64,000 nucleotides of DNA from positions 81,827 through 145,826 of the forward strand of contig JAVKBW010000034.1 of the NCBI GenBank assembly GCA_040222995.1. Direction: 5' to 3'. Shown here in pieces: positions 24,409 through 32,948 of the stretch. The notes under the pieces are model-generated. The model saw nothing but the letters and a program-made list of their open reading frames with translations. It made no database searches and had not been told where the DNA came from. Numbering within the stretch: the first letter of the stretch is position 1; each line of letters starts with the position of its first letter. A program made the translations under genes and the position numbers. This DNA comes from JAVKBW01 sp040222995. Lineage in GTDB: Bacteria; Pseudomonadota; Alphaproteobacteria; UBA8366; Aestuariispiraceae.

Positions 24409-25392
24409 ATGAACCATAAACCGCTCGTCATTGTGACCAGAAAACTTCCCGATATCATTGAAACGCGGATGATGGAGCTGTTCGATTGCCGGCTGAATCT
24501 GGCCGACAATGCGATGAGCGAAGAGGAACTGATTGCGGCAGCCCAGGAAGCCGAAGTGCTGGTGCCGACGGTGACGGACCGTATCGACCGGAAAATCATC
24601 GATTCCGCCGGCCCGCAGCTGAAACTGATCGCCTCGTTCGGAACCGGCGTCGACCACATCGATTTTCTGGCGGCGAAGGCGAAAGGCATCGCCGTAACCA
24701 ATACGCCTGGCGTCCTGACGGAAGACACGGCGGACATGACCATGGCATTGATCATGGCCGTGCCCCGGCGGCTGACGGAAGGCGAATTGATGATCCGCAG
24801 CGGCGAGTGGACCGGCTGGAGCCCGACATCGATGCTGGGTCACCGAATCTGGGGAAAACGCCTCGGCATTATCGGCATGGGGCGGATCGGCAAAGCCGTA
24901 GCGCGCCGCGCCCGGGGGTTCGGCCTGTCGGTTCACTACCACAACCGCAATCGCGCGCATGAAAGCATCGAGGACGAACTGGAAGCGACATACTGGCCGT
25001 CGCTGGACCAGATGATCGCGCATATGGACATCATCTCCATCAATTGCCCGCACACGCCGGCAACCTATCATCTGCTGAACAAGCGCCGGCTGGCGCTGAT
25101 GAAGCCGCACGCCTATGTGGTGAATACAAGCCGCGGCGAGGTGATCGACGAGGCCGCGCTGATTGAAGCGCTTGATCTCGGCCATATCGCCGGATGCGGT
25201 CTCGACGTGTTCGAGAACGAGCCCAACGTGAACCCGAAACTGCTGAAACTTAAAAATGCGGTTCTGCTGCCGCATATGGGCTCGGCGACGATAGAGGGCA
25301 GGATCGACATGGGCGAAAAGGTAATCATCAACATCCGCGCCTTCTCGGACGGGCACAACCCGCCGGATATCGTGCTGGAAAGCATGTTCTGA
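24409..25392 (+). CDS. D-2-hydroxyacid dehydrogenase (glyoxylate/hydroxypyruvate reductase type)
   Basis: A 327-residue NAD(P)-dependent D-2-hydroxyacid dehydrogenase. Shown by the substrate-domain segment LIASFGTGVDHID, the Rossmann motif GKRLGIIGMGRIGKAVA, the catalytic Arg in VNTSRGEVID, the Glu in FENEPNVNP, and the His in LLPHMGSAT. Closest in pattern to glyoxylate/hydroxypyruvate reductases (GyaR/GhrB), but substrate preference cannot be read directly. ATG 24409 follows CGGAAGG; the longer open frame upstream lacks family similarity. A MATE transporter starts 34 bases downstream on the same strand. Confidence 0.92.
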   Translation: MNHKPLVIVTRKLPDIIETRMMELFDCRLNLADNAMSEEELIAAAQEAEVLVPTVTDRIDRKIIDSAGPQLKLIASFGTGVDHIDFLAAKAKGIAVTNTPGVLTEDTADMTMALIMAVPRRLTEGELMIRSGEWTGWSPTSMLGHRIWGKRLGIIGMGRIGKAVARRARGFGLSVHYHNRNRAHESIEDELEATYWPSLDQMIAHMDIISINCPHTPATYHLLNKRRLALMKPHAYVVNTSRGEVIDEAALIEALDLGHIAGCGLDVFENEPNVNPKLLKLKNAVLLPHMGSATIEGRIDMGEKVIINIRAFSDGHNPPDIVLESMF

Positions 25393-25426
25393 TCGTCGCG
25401 TAGCCAGCCTGTGATGTGAGCGCAAG

Positions 25427-26866
25427 ATGAAAGAAAAAATACCCGCGCTCTCGTCGCCAGAGCCTGAATCACCACGCCCGCAGGCGCCGATCAGCCCGGA
25501 CAAGCCTGAATGGCTGCGCGAACGGGTAAAGCGGCATGTGTCGGAACTGGTGCGGCTGGCCGGGCCTGTGATCCTGTCCCGGGCCGGCATACTGTTGATC
25601 AGCACGGCCGACCTGATGATGCTGGGGCGGATCAGCACGCAGGCAACGGCCTTCTACGCCCAGGCGCTGATTCCCTTCATTGTCCTGATGGTTACCGGCA
25701 TCGGCCTGATGTTCGGCACGCTGGTCGCATCGTCTCATGCGTTCGGGCGCGGCGATCTGAAGGAATGCGGGGCGATCTGGCAGCGGTCGCTGCTATGGGC
25801 GCTGCTTGTGGGTCTGGCGATGACGGCGCCCGGATTCTGGGCGGAGGATTTCTTTCTTGTGGCGCGGATCGAACCCGAACTGGCGCACGGCGCCGGACGC
25901 ACCGCCCTCATTCTGTCGCTCGGAATCATTCCGACGCTGATGTACAGCACCAGCGCGTTTTTTCTGGAATCCCTGAAACGCCCGGTCTGGGTGATGGCGG
26001 CGATCTATTTCGCCAATGCGGTAAACCTTGGCCTGAACTTCGTGCTGATCGACGGCGGGTGGGATATGCTGGAAACGCCATCCGACGGCGCGGCTCTGGC
26101 GGCAACAATCGGACGCTTCGCCATGGGAATCGGCCTGGTCGCCTTTGTCTGGTTCATGCCGGACAGGGATACATTCGGCATCCGGGAAAAACTGACAGGC
26201 GGCTGGTGGCGGGGGTCGCGCGAACAGCGCCGGTACGGTTATGCTTCCGGCGCGTCCTACGGACTGGAAACAGCCGCCTTCGGCGTCATGAACCTGTTCG
26301 CCGGCTGGCTCGGCATCAAGGCGGCGGCGGTATACGGGCTGGGCATGAACCTGACCGCCTTGATGTTCATGCTGTCTCTCGGTCTCGCATCGGCGACATC
26401 CGTTCGGGTCGGTATCGCGCATGGCCGGCAGGACTGGCCCGACCGGGCGCTGGCCGGCTGGGTTGGTGTCGGGGTCACCATCGTCTTCATGCTCGGATTT
26501 ACCCTGCTGTTGAGCCTGGCCCCGGAAGCCACCGTCCGGCTGTATACGCAGGATCCCGAACTGATTGCCTTGTCCCTGCCGGTTTTTGTATTGATCGCCT
26601 GGCTGATCGTGGCCGACGGGACGCAGATCTGCCTGTCGAATTCTATCCGGGCGGCGGCGGACCCCTGGTCGCCGACCTATCTGAATTTCGCTTCCTTTTT
26701 CCTGGTGATGATCCCGGCCGGCTACCTGCTCGGCATCGTTCAGGAACGCGGCGTCGTCGGGCTGTATGAGGGGATCATCATTGGTACGATCGCATCGGTG
26801 GTCTTTCTCGGCGCGCGATGGGTATGGCTGTGTCGCCGGGCGTCCCGGCTTTACGGCCACGGGTAG
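25427..26866 (+). CDS. MATE family efflux transporter
   Basis: A 479-residue inner-membrane protein with twelve hydrophobic helices in two homologous halves and the MATE entry pattern (HVSELVRLAGPVILSRAGILLISTADLMMLGRIS). The second half starts near residue 270 (YGYASGASYGLETAAFGVMNLFAG). MATE proteins export cationic drugs or metabolites in exchange for Na+ or H+. The N-terminal ~35 residues form a Pro/Glu-rich cytosolic tail. It follows the 2-hydroxyacid dehydrogenase gene closely and ends 8 bases before the stop of convergent rlmH. Confidence 0.92.
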   Translation: MKEKIPALSSPEPESPRPQAPISPDKPEWLRERVKRHVSELVRLAGPVILSRAGILLISTADLMMLGRISTQATAFYAQALIPFIVLMVTGIGLMFGTLVASSHAFGRGDLKECGAIWQRSLLWALLVGLAMTAPGFWAEDFFLVARIEPELAHGAGRTALILSLGIIPTLMYSTSAFFLESLKRPVWVMAAIYFANAVNLGLNFVLIDGGWDMLETPSDGAALAATIGRFAMGIGLVAFVWFMPDRDTFGIREKLTGGWWRGSREQRRYGYASGASYGLETAAFGVMNLFAGWLGIKAAAVYGLGMNLTALMFMLSLGLASATSVRVGIAHGRQDWPDRALAGWVGVGVTIVFMLGFTLLLSLAPEATVRLYTQDPELIALSLPVFVLIAWLIVADGTQICLSNSIRAAADPWSPTYLNFASFFLVMIPAGYLLGIVQERGVVGLYEGIIIGTIASVVFLGARWVWLCRRASRLYGHG

Positions 26867-26874
26867 AACGGCGG

Positions 26875-27333
26875 TCAGTCCCTGTGATAAGGGTGGCCGG
26901 ACAGAATCTGTTCGGCGCGGTACAATTGTTCCGCCAGCATGCCGCGCACCAGCATATGCGGCCATGTCATCGGACCGAAGGCGATCAGGCGGTCGGCCCG
27001 GGCTTTCACATCCTCATGCAGCCCGTCCGCGCCGCCGATGACGAAGGCAAGCGTACCGGCGCCTGCATCCTGCACCGACCGGAACCATATTGCGAAGTCG
27101 CGGGATGTGGAGGCCTTGCCCTTTTCGTCGAGCGCGGCGACATAGGCGCCGTCGGGAAGGGCCTGCAGAATCAGGTCTGCTTCCCGGCGTTTCCGCTCGC
27201 CGCCCTTGATCGGTCGCTTTTCCTCGACCTCGATAACATTCAGGGTCGTGCGAAGCCGGTTTGAAAAATGCGCGAACACCTGTGCTTCCGGCCCGTCTTT
27301 CGACCGGCCGACAGCCACCAGAACCAGTTTCAC
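26875..27333 (-). CDS. rlmH: 23S rRNA (pseudouridine1915-N3)-methyltransferase
   Basis: A 152-residue SPOUT-class methyltransferase acting on pseudouridine 1915 of helix 69 in assembled 70S ribosomes. The sequence shows the trefoil-knot signature: AALDEKGKASTSRDFA, TLAFVIGGADGL, and the C-terminal TWPHMLVRGMLAEQLYRAEQILSGHPYHRD with the HPYH end. Length is normal. It begins 4 bases after the rsfS stop, so rlmH is the last gene of a proA-nadD-rsfS-rlmH type cluster on the minus strand. Confidence 0.97.
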   Translation of the reverse strand: MKLVLVAVGRSKDGPEAQVFAHFSNRLRTTLNVIEVEEKRPIKGGERKRREADLILQALPDGAYVAALDEKGKASTSRDFAIWFRSVQDAGAGTLAFVIGGADGLHEDVKARADRLIAFGPMTWPHMLVRGMLAEQLYRAEQILSGHPYHRD

Positions 27334-27337
27334 CCCG

Positions 27338-27778
27338 TCAGGCCGTCGCCATCGAGGCGGTGGTTTTGTCCGACGGCGCTTCGTCGCTCCACAATCGCTC
27401 GAGCCGGTAAAACTCGCGCACTTCCGGGCGGAACAGATGCACGATCACATCGCCGGCATCGACCAGAACCCAGTCGCCCTGATCCTTGCCGTCGACGGTC
27501 ACGCCGTCATGGCCGGCGGCTTTCAGCCGTTCCACCAGATGATCGGCCATCGCGGCGATCTGCCGGGACGACGTGCCCGACGCGATGACCATCTGGTCTG
27601 CGAAAGTGGTTTTACCGTGAAGATCGATACACGAAATCTCTTGAGCCTTGTCGTCCTCTAGGGAGGATTCGACCAGACGAAGCAGCCCTGTGGCAGAGGG
27701 GTGCGCCTTTTTACGGATCGATATGGTCCACGTCTCCTTGTCGGCCGCGATGCCGGATGGCGGTTGCCGAAGCGGCAT
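27338..27778 (-). CDS. rsfS: Ribosome silencing factor
   Basis: A 146-residue RsfS/Iojap protein, which binds uL14 on the 50S subunit and blocks subunit joining in starvation. Recognised by DDKAQEISCIDLHGKTTFADQMVIASGTSSRQ, HDGVTVDGKDQGDWVLVDAGDVIVHLF and EVREFYRLERLW. The N-terminal ~30 residues are extra. ATG 27778 is the only usual start codon near the domain; it makes the gene overlap the 3' end of nadD by 68 bases, which is long for an operon overlap. A non-standard later start is possible. rlmH follows 4 bases downstream. Confidence 0.93.
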   Translation of the reverse strand: MPLRQPPSGIAADKETWTISIRKKAHPSATGLLRLVESSLEDDKAQEISCIDLHGKTTFADQMVIASGTSSRQIAAMADHLVERLKAAGHDGVTVDGKDQGDWVLVDAGDVIVHLFRPEVREFYRLERLWSDEAPSDKTTASMATA

Positions 27779-28328
27779 GGCGGCGGATTGCCAAAAATGC
27801 CCAGGCCGGGGGCGAGCGATCCGCGAGACCCGGAACATCGCCCTGAGAAACGCGCGATGCCCTGTATCTGGTCGCTGCCTTGCCGAACAAAGCCCTTGAA
27901 TCATAAGAAGGTCTGGCAAAAATCGCAATGGGTACGCGCGTGAAGATTTTGTTCCAGTCTTTCCAGCGCGGAATCTGGATCAGGTTATCCGCCCCCATCA
28001 ACCAGACGAACCGGTGCCTCGGGAACCGCCGCGACAGCAGCGCCAGCGTTTCCGCCGTGAATGTCGAGCCGAGCCTGGTTTCGATATCCGTGACGTCGAT
28101 GCGCGGGTGTTTCGCCATCGCGCGGGCGCTTTCCATGCGCTGCGCCAGCGGCGCCATGTCGTCTTTCGATTTCAGCGGATTCTGCGGCGAGACCATCCAC
28201 CAGACGCGGTCGAGCCGCAGGCGCTTCAGCGCTTCGCGGCTGATGTGCAGGTGCCCTTCATGGGCCGGATTGAACGACCCGCCCAAAAGCCCGATGCGCA
28301 AGCCGCGCCCTGGTTTATAGCCAGACAA
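27711..28328 (-). CDS. nadD: Nicotinate-nucleotide adenylyltransferase
   Basis: Converts nicotinate mononucleotide and ATP to deamido-NAD in NAD synthesis. The 205-residue protein has the nucleotidyltransferase signature LLGGSFNPAHEGHL (HxGH class), the NadD segment VWWMVSPQNPLK, RFVWLMGADNL and the region where the ISxTxIR motif is expected (SATAIRHR). Length is normal. Its 3' end overlaps rsfS, and proA lies 31 bases upstream on the same strand. The C-terminal residues (GRQGDVDHIDP) are those in the overlap. Assignment firm. Confidence 0.95.
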   Translation of the reverse strand: MSGYKPGRGLRIGLLGGSFNPAHEGHLHISREALKRLRLDRVWWMVSPQNPLKSKDDMAPLAQRMESARAMAKHPRIDVTDIETRLGSTFTAETLALLSRRFPRHRFVWLMGADNLIQIPRWKDWNKIFTRVPIAIFARPSYDSRALFGKAATRYRASRVSQGDVPGLADRSPPAWAFLAIRRHAASATAIRHRGRQGDVDHIDP

Positions 28329-28359
28329 TACTTTATTCCGCTTCCGGGATCGGATTCGC

Positions 28360-29652
28360 TCAGGGCCGGGTCTGGCCGGACCCGCGAACCTTGTATTTGA
28401 AGCTGGTCAATTGTTCGACGCCGACCGGCCCGCGCGCATGCATCCGGCCTGTCGAGATACCGATTTCCGCCCCCATGCCGAATTCGCCGCCATCGGCGAA
28501 CTGGGTCGAGGCATTGTGCAGGCAGATCGCACTGTCCACCCGGTTCAGAAACCGTTCCGCCGCCGCCGTGTCTTCCGTGACGATGCTGTCGGTGTGATGC
28601 GAGCCATAAAGGTTGATATGGTCGATCGCCGCATCGACGCCGTCCACCACCTTCAGCGAAATCACCGGCGCGAGATATTCCGTCGTCCAGTCCCCCTCCT
28701 CTGCCGCGGTGACCCTGTCATCCGTCGCCTGGGCGATGGCGTCGCCGCGCACCGCGCAGCCGGCCTCGATCAGATCGTCGATCAGCGCCGGCAGCAAGCC
28801 TTCCGGCGCGCCGGCATCGACCAGCAGGGTTTCCGCGGCGCCGCAGACGCCGGTGCGCCGCATCTTGGCGTTGACGGCGATGGCGCGCGCCTTTTCCGGG
28901 TCCGCCGCCCGGTCGACATAGACATGGCAAAGCCCGTCGAGATGCGCGAAGACCGGCATCGCCGCGTCCTCCATCACCCGTTCGATCAGCCCGCGTCCGC
29001 CGCGCGGCACGATGACATCGACATAGTCCGCCATTCGCAGCAGCGCGCCGACCGCATCGCGCGACCGGGTCGGGATCATCTGCACGGCATCCTCGTTCAG
29101 CCCCGCCGCCTGCAACCCGGCGCGCAGGCAATCGACGATCAGGCCCGACGAATTGATGCTTTCCGACCCGCCGCGCAAAATCACCGCGTTACCCGCCGCG
29201 ATGCACAGCCCGCCGGCATCGGCGGTTACATTGGGGCGGGATTCGTAGATCACGCCGATGACGCCGAGCGGCACGCGCACACGCTGGAACTTCAACCCGT
29301 TCGGCCGGTCCCACTCCGCCATCACCGTGCCGACGGGGTCGGGCAGATCCGCCACCGCATCCAGCCCGGCGGCCATCGCCTCGATCCGGTCCGGCGTCAG
29401 TGTCAGCCGGTCGATCAGCGCCGCGCTGAGGTTCTTGCCCTGCCCGAAGGCGACATCTTCCGCATTGGCCGCCAGCAGGGCGTCGGCCTGCGAGCGAATT
29501 GTCGCCGCCGCGGTTTGCAAGGCCAGCTTCTTCGCGCCGCTATCGGCCAGCGCCAGCGACGCCGCCGCCGCTTTCGCGCGACGGCCGATATCCAGCACCT
29601 GTCTTTCGACAGCCTGGTCCGTTTCAACGGCGAGGGAAGATGCGCTGCTCAT
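28360..29652 (-). CDS. proA: Gamma-glutamyl phosphate reductase
   Basis: Reduces gamma-glutamyl phosphate to glutamate semialdehyde in proline biosynthesis. The 430-residue aldehyde-dehydrogenase-fold protein shows PLGVIGVIYESRPNVTADAGG, LCIAAGNAVILRGGSES, VIVPRGGRGLI and the catalytic cysteine in RTGVCGAAETLLVD (usually VCNAAE). HNASTQFADGGEFGMGAEIGISTGRMHARGPVG is split here only for mention of its GAEIGISTG core. Length is normal. It heads the proA-nadD-rsfS-rlmH group. The flanking DNA is GC-rich with typical backbone codon use. Confidence 0.97.
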   Translation of the reverse strand: MSSASSLAVETDQAVERQVLDIGRRAKAAAASLALADSGAKKLALQTAAATIRSQADALLAANAEDVAFGQGKNLSAALIDRLTLTPDRIEAMAAGLDAVADLPDPVGTVMAEWDRPNGLKFQRVRVPLGVIGVIYESRPNVTADAGGLCIAAGNAVILRGGSESINSSGLIVDCLRAGLQAAGLNEDAVQMIPTRSRDAVGALLRMADYVDVIVPRGGRGLIERVMEDAAMPVFAHLDGLCHVYVDRAADPEKARAIAVNAKMRRTGVCGAAETLLVDAGAPEGLLPALIDDLIEAGCAVRGDAIAQATDDRVTAAEEGDWTTEYLAPVISLKVVDGVDAAIDHINLYGSHHTDSIVTEDTAAAERFLNRVDSAICLHNASTQFADGGEFGMGAEIGISTGRMHARGPVGVEQLTSFKYKVRGSGQTRP

Positions 29653-29728
29653 CCCGAAAACCCTTATCTTTTCAAGAATTCGATGGGCATTGTTTTAAGA
29701 CCGGGGCGCGGTTGCGACAAGGGCGGGT

Positions 29729-30727
29729 TTATAAAAGGTCCTTGTCCGAAACCAGCATGCCGTCGGCGATATCATGCGCCAGTGTGCGGCCGATGACCCG
29801 GTCGATCTGCTCCACCGGGATGCCGACAAGCGGGCGCAGGCCGGTCAGGTGGCCGGCTTCCAGCACCGTGCCGGCGGCAAGATCCGCCGCCGCGTGCAGG
29901 CCCCGGCGCATCGCCGGCAGCACCGCTTCCTCGCTGGGCTGCAGCCGCCGTTCACCAATCCCGCGATAGCGTTCCGCCTGCCGCACGGCGTCGACCAGCG
30001 CGGCCATGTCGTCCGGATCGGCGGACAGCGCATGGTCGCGGAAGGCCTGGTCTTCCTTGCGGTAGGTGAAGTGCTTTTCCAGCACGACCGCGCCGTAGCC
30101 GACCGCCAGCTCGCAGGCCTTGATGCCCAATGTGTGGTCGGAATAGCCGATCAGCGCGCCGAAGCGTTCGGCCAGCATCGGGATATTCGCCAGATTGGCC
30201 TCCTCGGGCGGCGTCGGATAGGCGGATACGCAGTGCATCAGCACCAGTTCGCCCTTTTCGATGATATCGGGCCGGATTGTAAGGATGATATCGACCGCGC
30301 GGCCGATTTCGGGGCCCAGCGCCCCGCCGGTAGAGACGATCATCGGCTTGCCGGTGCCCGCGACCTTTTCCAGCAGGGCGGCCCAGGTGATTTCACCCGA
30401 CGCGATCTTGAACAGGGGGCAGACCGGGTCCAGCAGATCGACATCCGGCAGGCCCAACGGCGTCGAGAAGAAGGTGACGCCGGCCTCCGCCGCAATATCG
30501 GCCAGGCGCTGCATCGCGCCGTCGGGCAGCATCCGCCCGGCGACGACATCGCGGCGTTCCGGCTGGGTGGCGCTGACGAAGGTGTCCGGCCGGTAGGTTT
30601 GAAACTTCACCGCATCCGCCCCGGCGGCGGCGGCCTTGCGGATGAGATCGGCGGCGATGGCCTCGTCGCCCTCGTGGTTGACGCCGATTTCGGCGACGAT
30701 CCAGGTTCTGTCCAGTGCCCCAAACAT
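29729..30727 (-). CDS. NeuB-family sialic/pseudaminic/legionaminic-acid synthase-like
   Basis: A 332-residue PEP-dependent nonulosonate synthase-like protein. Residues ~1-265 form a NeuB TIM barrel (WIVAEIGVNHEGD; ADAVKFQTY; FFSTPLGLPDVDLL; FKIASGEITW; GYSDHTLGIKACELAVGYGA; EKHFTYRKEDQAFRDHALS) and ~270-332 a C-terminal SAF antifreeze-like domain (MRRGLHAAADLAAGTVLEAGHL). These enzymes condense an N-acetyl hexose with PEP. No partner genes (NeuA, NeuC, PseB or transferases) are adjacent, so the exact product is unknown. It is immediately upstream of tRNA-Arg and very GC-rich. Confidence 0.88.
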   Translation of the reverse strand: MFGALDRTWIVAEIGVNHEGDEAIAADLIRKAAAAGADAVKFQTYRPDTFVSATQPERRDVVAGRMLPDGAMQRLADIAAEAGVTFFSTPLGLPDVDLLDPVCPLFKIASGEITWAALLEKVAGTGKPMIVSTGGALGPEIGRAVDIILTIRPDIIEKGELVLMHCVSAYPTPPEEANLANIPMLAERFGALIGYSDHTLGIKACELAVGYGAVVLEKHFTYRKEDQAFRDHALSADPDDMAALVDAVRQAERYRGIGERRLQPSEEAVLPAMRRGLHAAADLAAGTVLEAGHLTGLRPLVGIPVEQIDRVIGRTLAHDIADGMLVSDKDLL

Positions 30728-30804
30728 GTCTGCGCTCGCTTGTTGCCAAATTCATTTCCGGAACTGGCCTACAGTGTGGGCTTATGCTAAGCAACCGTCC
30801 AGAG

Positions 30805-30878
30805 GCGCTCGTAGCTCAGTAGGATAGAGCACCAGATTCCTAATCTGGGGGCCGCAGGTTCGAATCCTGCCGGGCGCA
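30805..30878 (+). tRNA. tRNA-Arg (anticodon CCT)
   Basis: Acceptor GCGCTCG pairs with CGGGCGC; D-arm GCTC/GAGC; anticodon stem CCAGA/TCTGG with loop TTCCTAA (anticodon CCT, reads AGG); T-arm GCAGG/CCTGC with TTCGAAT. Discriminator A and encoded CCA (30879-30881) follow. Downstream are two AT-rich accessory genes, but no repeat of the tRNA 3' end was found nearby. Confidence 0.95.
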
Positions 30879-30920
30879 CCACTCCTTCCCCCATGCAAAG
30901 CCCCTCTGATGCAGTGAAGA

Positions 30921-31814
30921 TTAAAGGGCGTTTTGAGAGGTCTCCAGGTCGTTGAGCACGCTTTCAAGCTTCTGAAGATTTACAATCAGCGCCCTGGTTT
31001 TTGGCTGTCCGGTTCCAGGCATCACTCTCTTTCTGTTTGTTGTCGGCGGCCCTTCTATTCTTTGCAGGTTCACATAGCGCATCGGTTTGGCTTTACACAT
31101 ATTACAGAATGGCGGCGTCAGCGGTTTGCCAAGTTCGACCACGGCAGCACCAGGCCTGTTCATCCACAAGAGATGGTTTAGTCCGGCGCCATGCTGCCCA
31201 AGCACCAGCCTGGCGCCGAAAAACAACCGCACCTGGTCTCTGAAGGGCATCTCTTCCAGAACCACATTGCAAAACCGGTTGCCGTATCTGTTGGAGAGAA
31301 AGTCGACCAGATCCGCATGATTGACGATAAAGCGGCGCTGCGCCCCATTTGCCCTGGCCTTGTCTTTCAAACCGGCATCGTTTTCGAATCCAAGCCTGGC
31401 CGTGCCGCGCTCGATCAGAACAACATCGAATTCCGGTTCTGTCTGTTGATCGAGACCATAAAGATGCCGGGCCGTGGAAAGCATGTTGGCGCAGGTTTGC
31501 CGGGAATACGGCCCGAATAGATAGGCTTTCAGTTTCAGGTCCTGGCCCGGAATCTCCCTGAACTCATCGGGGGACACCAGTTTCAATTCAGTCTGGAGGA
31601 ATTCCTCGACAATACCGTGAAAGCTTCCGACGGATTGATCCTTCGTGTTGCACATATAGAGCGTTGTCGTCGATAAATCGGGTTGATGCGCCAGCCGCCA
31701 GTCATTCATCGGCAGAAGAAAATCGTGCATGAAATGCCCGAAGTGCCAAAGATGCCCCATCCGCTTTACACGAGCAGGATCCGGTCTGTCGGAATATACC
31801 TTCAAAACGCTCAT
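30921..31814 (-). CDS. Glycosyltransferase family 61 (DUF563) protein
   Basis: A 297-residue protein with the C-terminal half of a GT61/DUF563 glycosyltransferase: FDVVLIERG, FIVNHADLVDFLSNRYG, and the signature QVRLFFGARLVLGQHGAGLNH, followed by GAAVVELG and a Cys pair (PPFCNMC). The N-terminal part includes HLWHFGHFMHDFLLPM, like the donor/acceptor-facing region of the family. It probably transfers a sugar to a surface glycan; acceptor unknown. Base composition is lower in GC than the backbone, and the gene sits 40 bases past tRNA-Arg on the opposite strand, suggesting acquisition by transfer. Confidence 0.85.
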   Translation of the reverse strand: MSVLKVYSDRPDPARVKRMGHLWHFGHFMHDFLLPMNDWRLAHQPDLSTTTLYMCNTKDQSVGSFHGIVEEFLQTELKLVSPDEFREIPGQDLKLKAYLFGPYSRQTCANMLSTARHLYGLDQQTEPEFDVVLIERGTARLGFENDAGLKDKARANGAQRRFIVNHADLVDFLSNRYGNRFCNVVLEEMPFRDQVRLFFGARLVLGQHGAGLNHLLWMNRPGAAVVELGKPLTPPFCNMCKAKPMRYVNLQRIEGPPTTNRKRVMPGTGQPKTRALIVNLQKLESVLNDLETSQNAL

Positions 31815-31856
31815 GATCTTATAAATCGTTTCAAAAAAACATTTCGTAAGGTCAAG

Positions 31857-32948
31857 CTATCTTTCTCTGCTTCGACGTTTTGCTTCGTCAAGTTCGAGTT
31901 CGTGCTCACCAGGAAGTTTGGGAATTTCCATCCAAAACTCTGGCTTTAAGGAGCTGTTGTCTATTGGTGAGAACGGATCTGATATTGAGTGGTTCTCCAG
32001 ATCAATAGACAAGAACGGAAGCTGTTCTCCATCCAAGCACAACTCAAGCAAGCCGCAAATGGAACTGTAGGCAGACTCACTAGCCCGTTTGCTTGGATGT
32101 TTTCCCGTGTGAGCTAGTTCGTTTCTAGCCCGGCGCGCGTTTGCTAAATGAGATAGAAGCAGCTTCGACACAACGCCTTTCTGAGCAAGAAGTTCGTGAC
32201 GTGCAGCAATCGTCCAAGTTCGGACGTCCGCCAACTGATCCTTTCTGCCAGGAATCCGGTGCTCCTCATCCTTCTCTTGGCTTACGACATGCAGCGTCCA
32301 AAGGTGCTGGGTCAATTGCTCAACCGCTACCCAAAGGTTAGAAAGAGCAGTACCCCAATCTCGCCTTGCGTGACCCGTCACGCCCTTCAGCAAGAATTCG
32401 GCACTGAGTTCTGGTATGCGGGATAGTACACCTAACCCCACTGTGGCCGCATTCTGTAGAGTGTCGAAGGTCACAACACGCGGTTTGTAAAGGGCGATAG
32501 CTTCCATTGGGGAAGCCTTCTTCATTCGGATTCTGTGATGAAACTGATTGATGCCTGAGTGAGCTGGAGAATGAACTCTAAGGTATTTCCAATCGATGAT
32601 TGAACCAAGCTGCAGATTGTCGAGAGTTATAGAGTTGCAAAAGACTCCTCCAAGAAGGAGAGCTGCTAAACATCTATTGAAAAACTCTACCGCCTCTTGG
32701 TCGCTTCTTAGTTTGTCAATAGGCGGGATTGCGAGTGCTCCATCTAGCGACATTACAAGGTGGTATGGTGGAGGAAGACCAACATCAATCCCTCCTACTA
32801 ATTCATGAAGTTGCACATAATTCCAATTGGCGGAGTTCACATCTTCGATGCTGCATTGCCAAGAATCTTCAGGCCCTTGGATTATCCTGAAGGGCTCCAA
32901 ATATGTTACAAGGGCTGGAACCCTCCTTGGATGTTCGATTTCGGTCAT
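31857..32948 (-). CDS. HEPN-motif protein of unknown function
   Basis: A 363-residue cytosolic protein. The N-terminal ~190 residues show a mixed alpha/beta composition that I cannot assign. Residues ~200-320 are helical and include WVAVEQLTQHLW and LANARRARNELAHTG; the latter carries the R-N-x-x-x-H signature of HEPN ribonucleases (RNELAH), as in ApeA-like HEPN proteins. HEPN proteins often act in anti-phage defence as RNases. ATG 32948 (MTEIEHPRR) is preferred; the frame extends to 32996. AT-rich codon use differs sharply from neighbours, and the gene lies beside tRNA-Arg, together pointing to transfer. No antitoxin or partner is adjacent except GT61. Confidence 0.65.
   Translation of the reverse strand: MTEIEHPRRVPALVTYLEPFRIIQGPEDSWQCSIEDVNSANWNYVQLHELVGGIDVGLPPPYHLVMSLDGALAIPPIDKLRSDQEAVEFFNRCLAALLLGGVFCNSITLDNLQLGSIIDWKYLRVHSPAHSGINQFHHRIRMKKASPMEAIALYKPRVVTFDTLQNAATVGLGVLSRIPELSAEFLLKGVTGHARRDWGTALSNLWVAVEQLTQHLWTLHVVSQEKDEEHRIPGRKDQLADVRTWTIAARHELLAQKGVVSKLLLSHLANARRARNELAHTGKHPSKRASESAYSSICGLLELCLDGEQLPFLSIDLENHSISDPFSPIDNSSLKPEFWMEIPKLPGEHELELDEAKRRSRER

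Noticed and set aside
24244..25638. 464-codon frame on the minus strand over the 2-hydroxyacid dehydrogenase and MATE start
   Set aside because: Shadow of GC-rich codon use; the opposite strand has clear dehydrogenase motifs with catalytic Arg, Glu and His.
25510..26769. 419-codon plus-strand frame within the MATE gene
   Set aside because: Frame-shifted shadow; the MATE frame has twelve regular hydrophobic helices.
28411..29796. Long open frame of 461 codons on the plus strand opposite proA
   Set aside because: Antisense shadow of a GC-rich gene; the minus-strand frame encodes unmistakable ProA motifs, while this one is Arg/His/Gln-rich with no family likeness.
29729..31814. Sialic-acid surface-glycan cassette (NeuB plus GT61)
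   Set aside because: The genes are separated by a tRNA, differ strongly in composition, and no activating or precursor enzymes are present; GT61 is not a sialyltransferase family.
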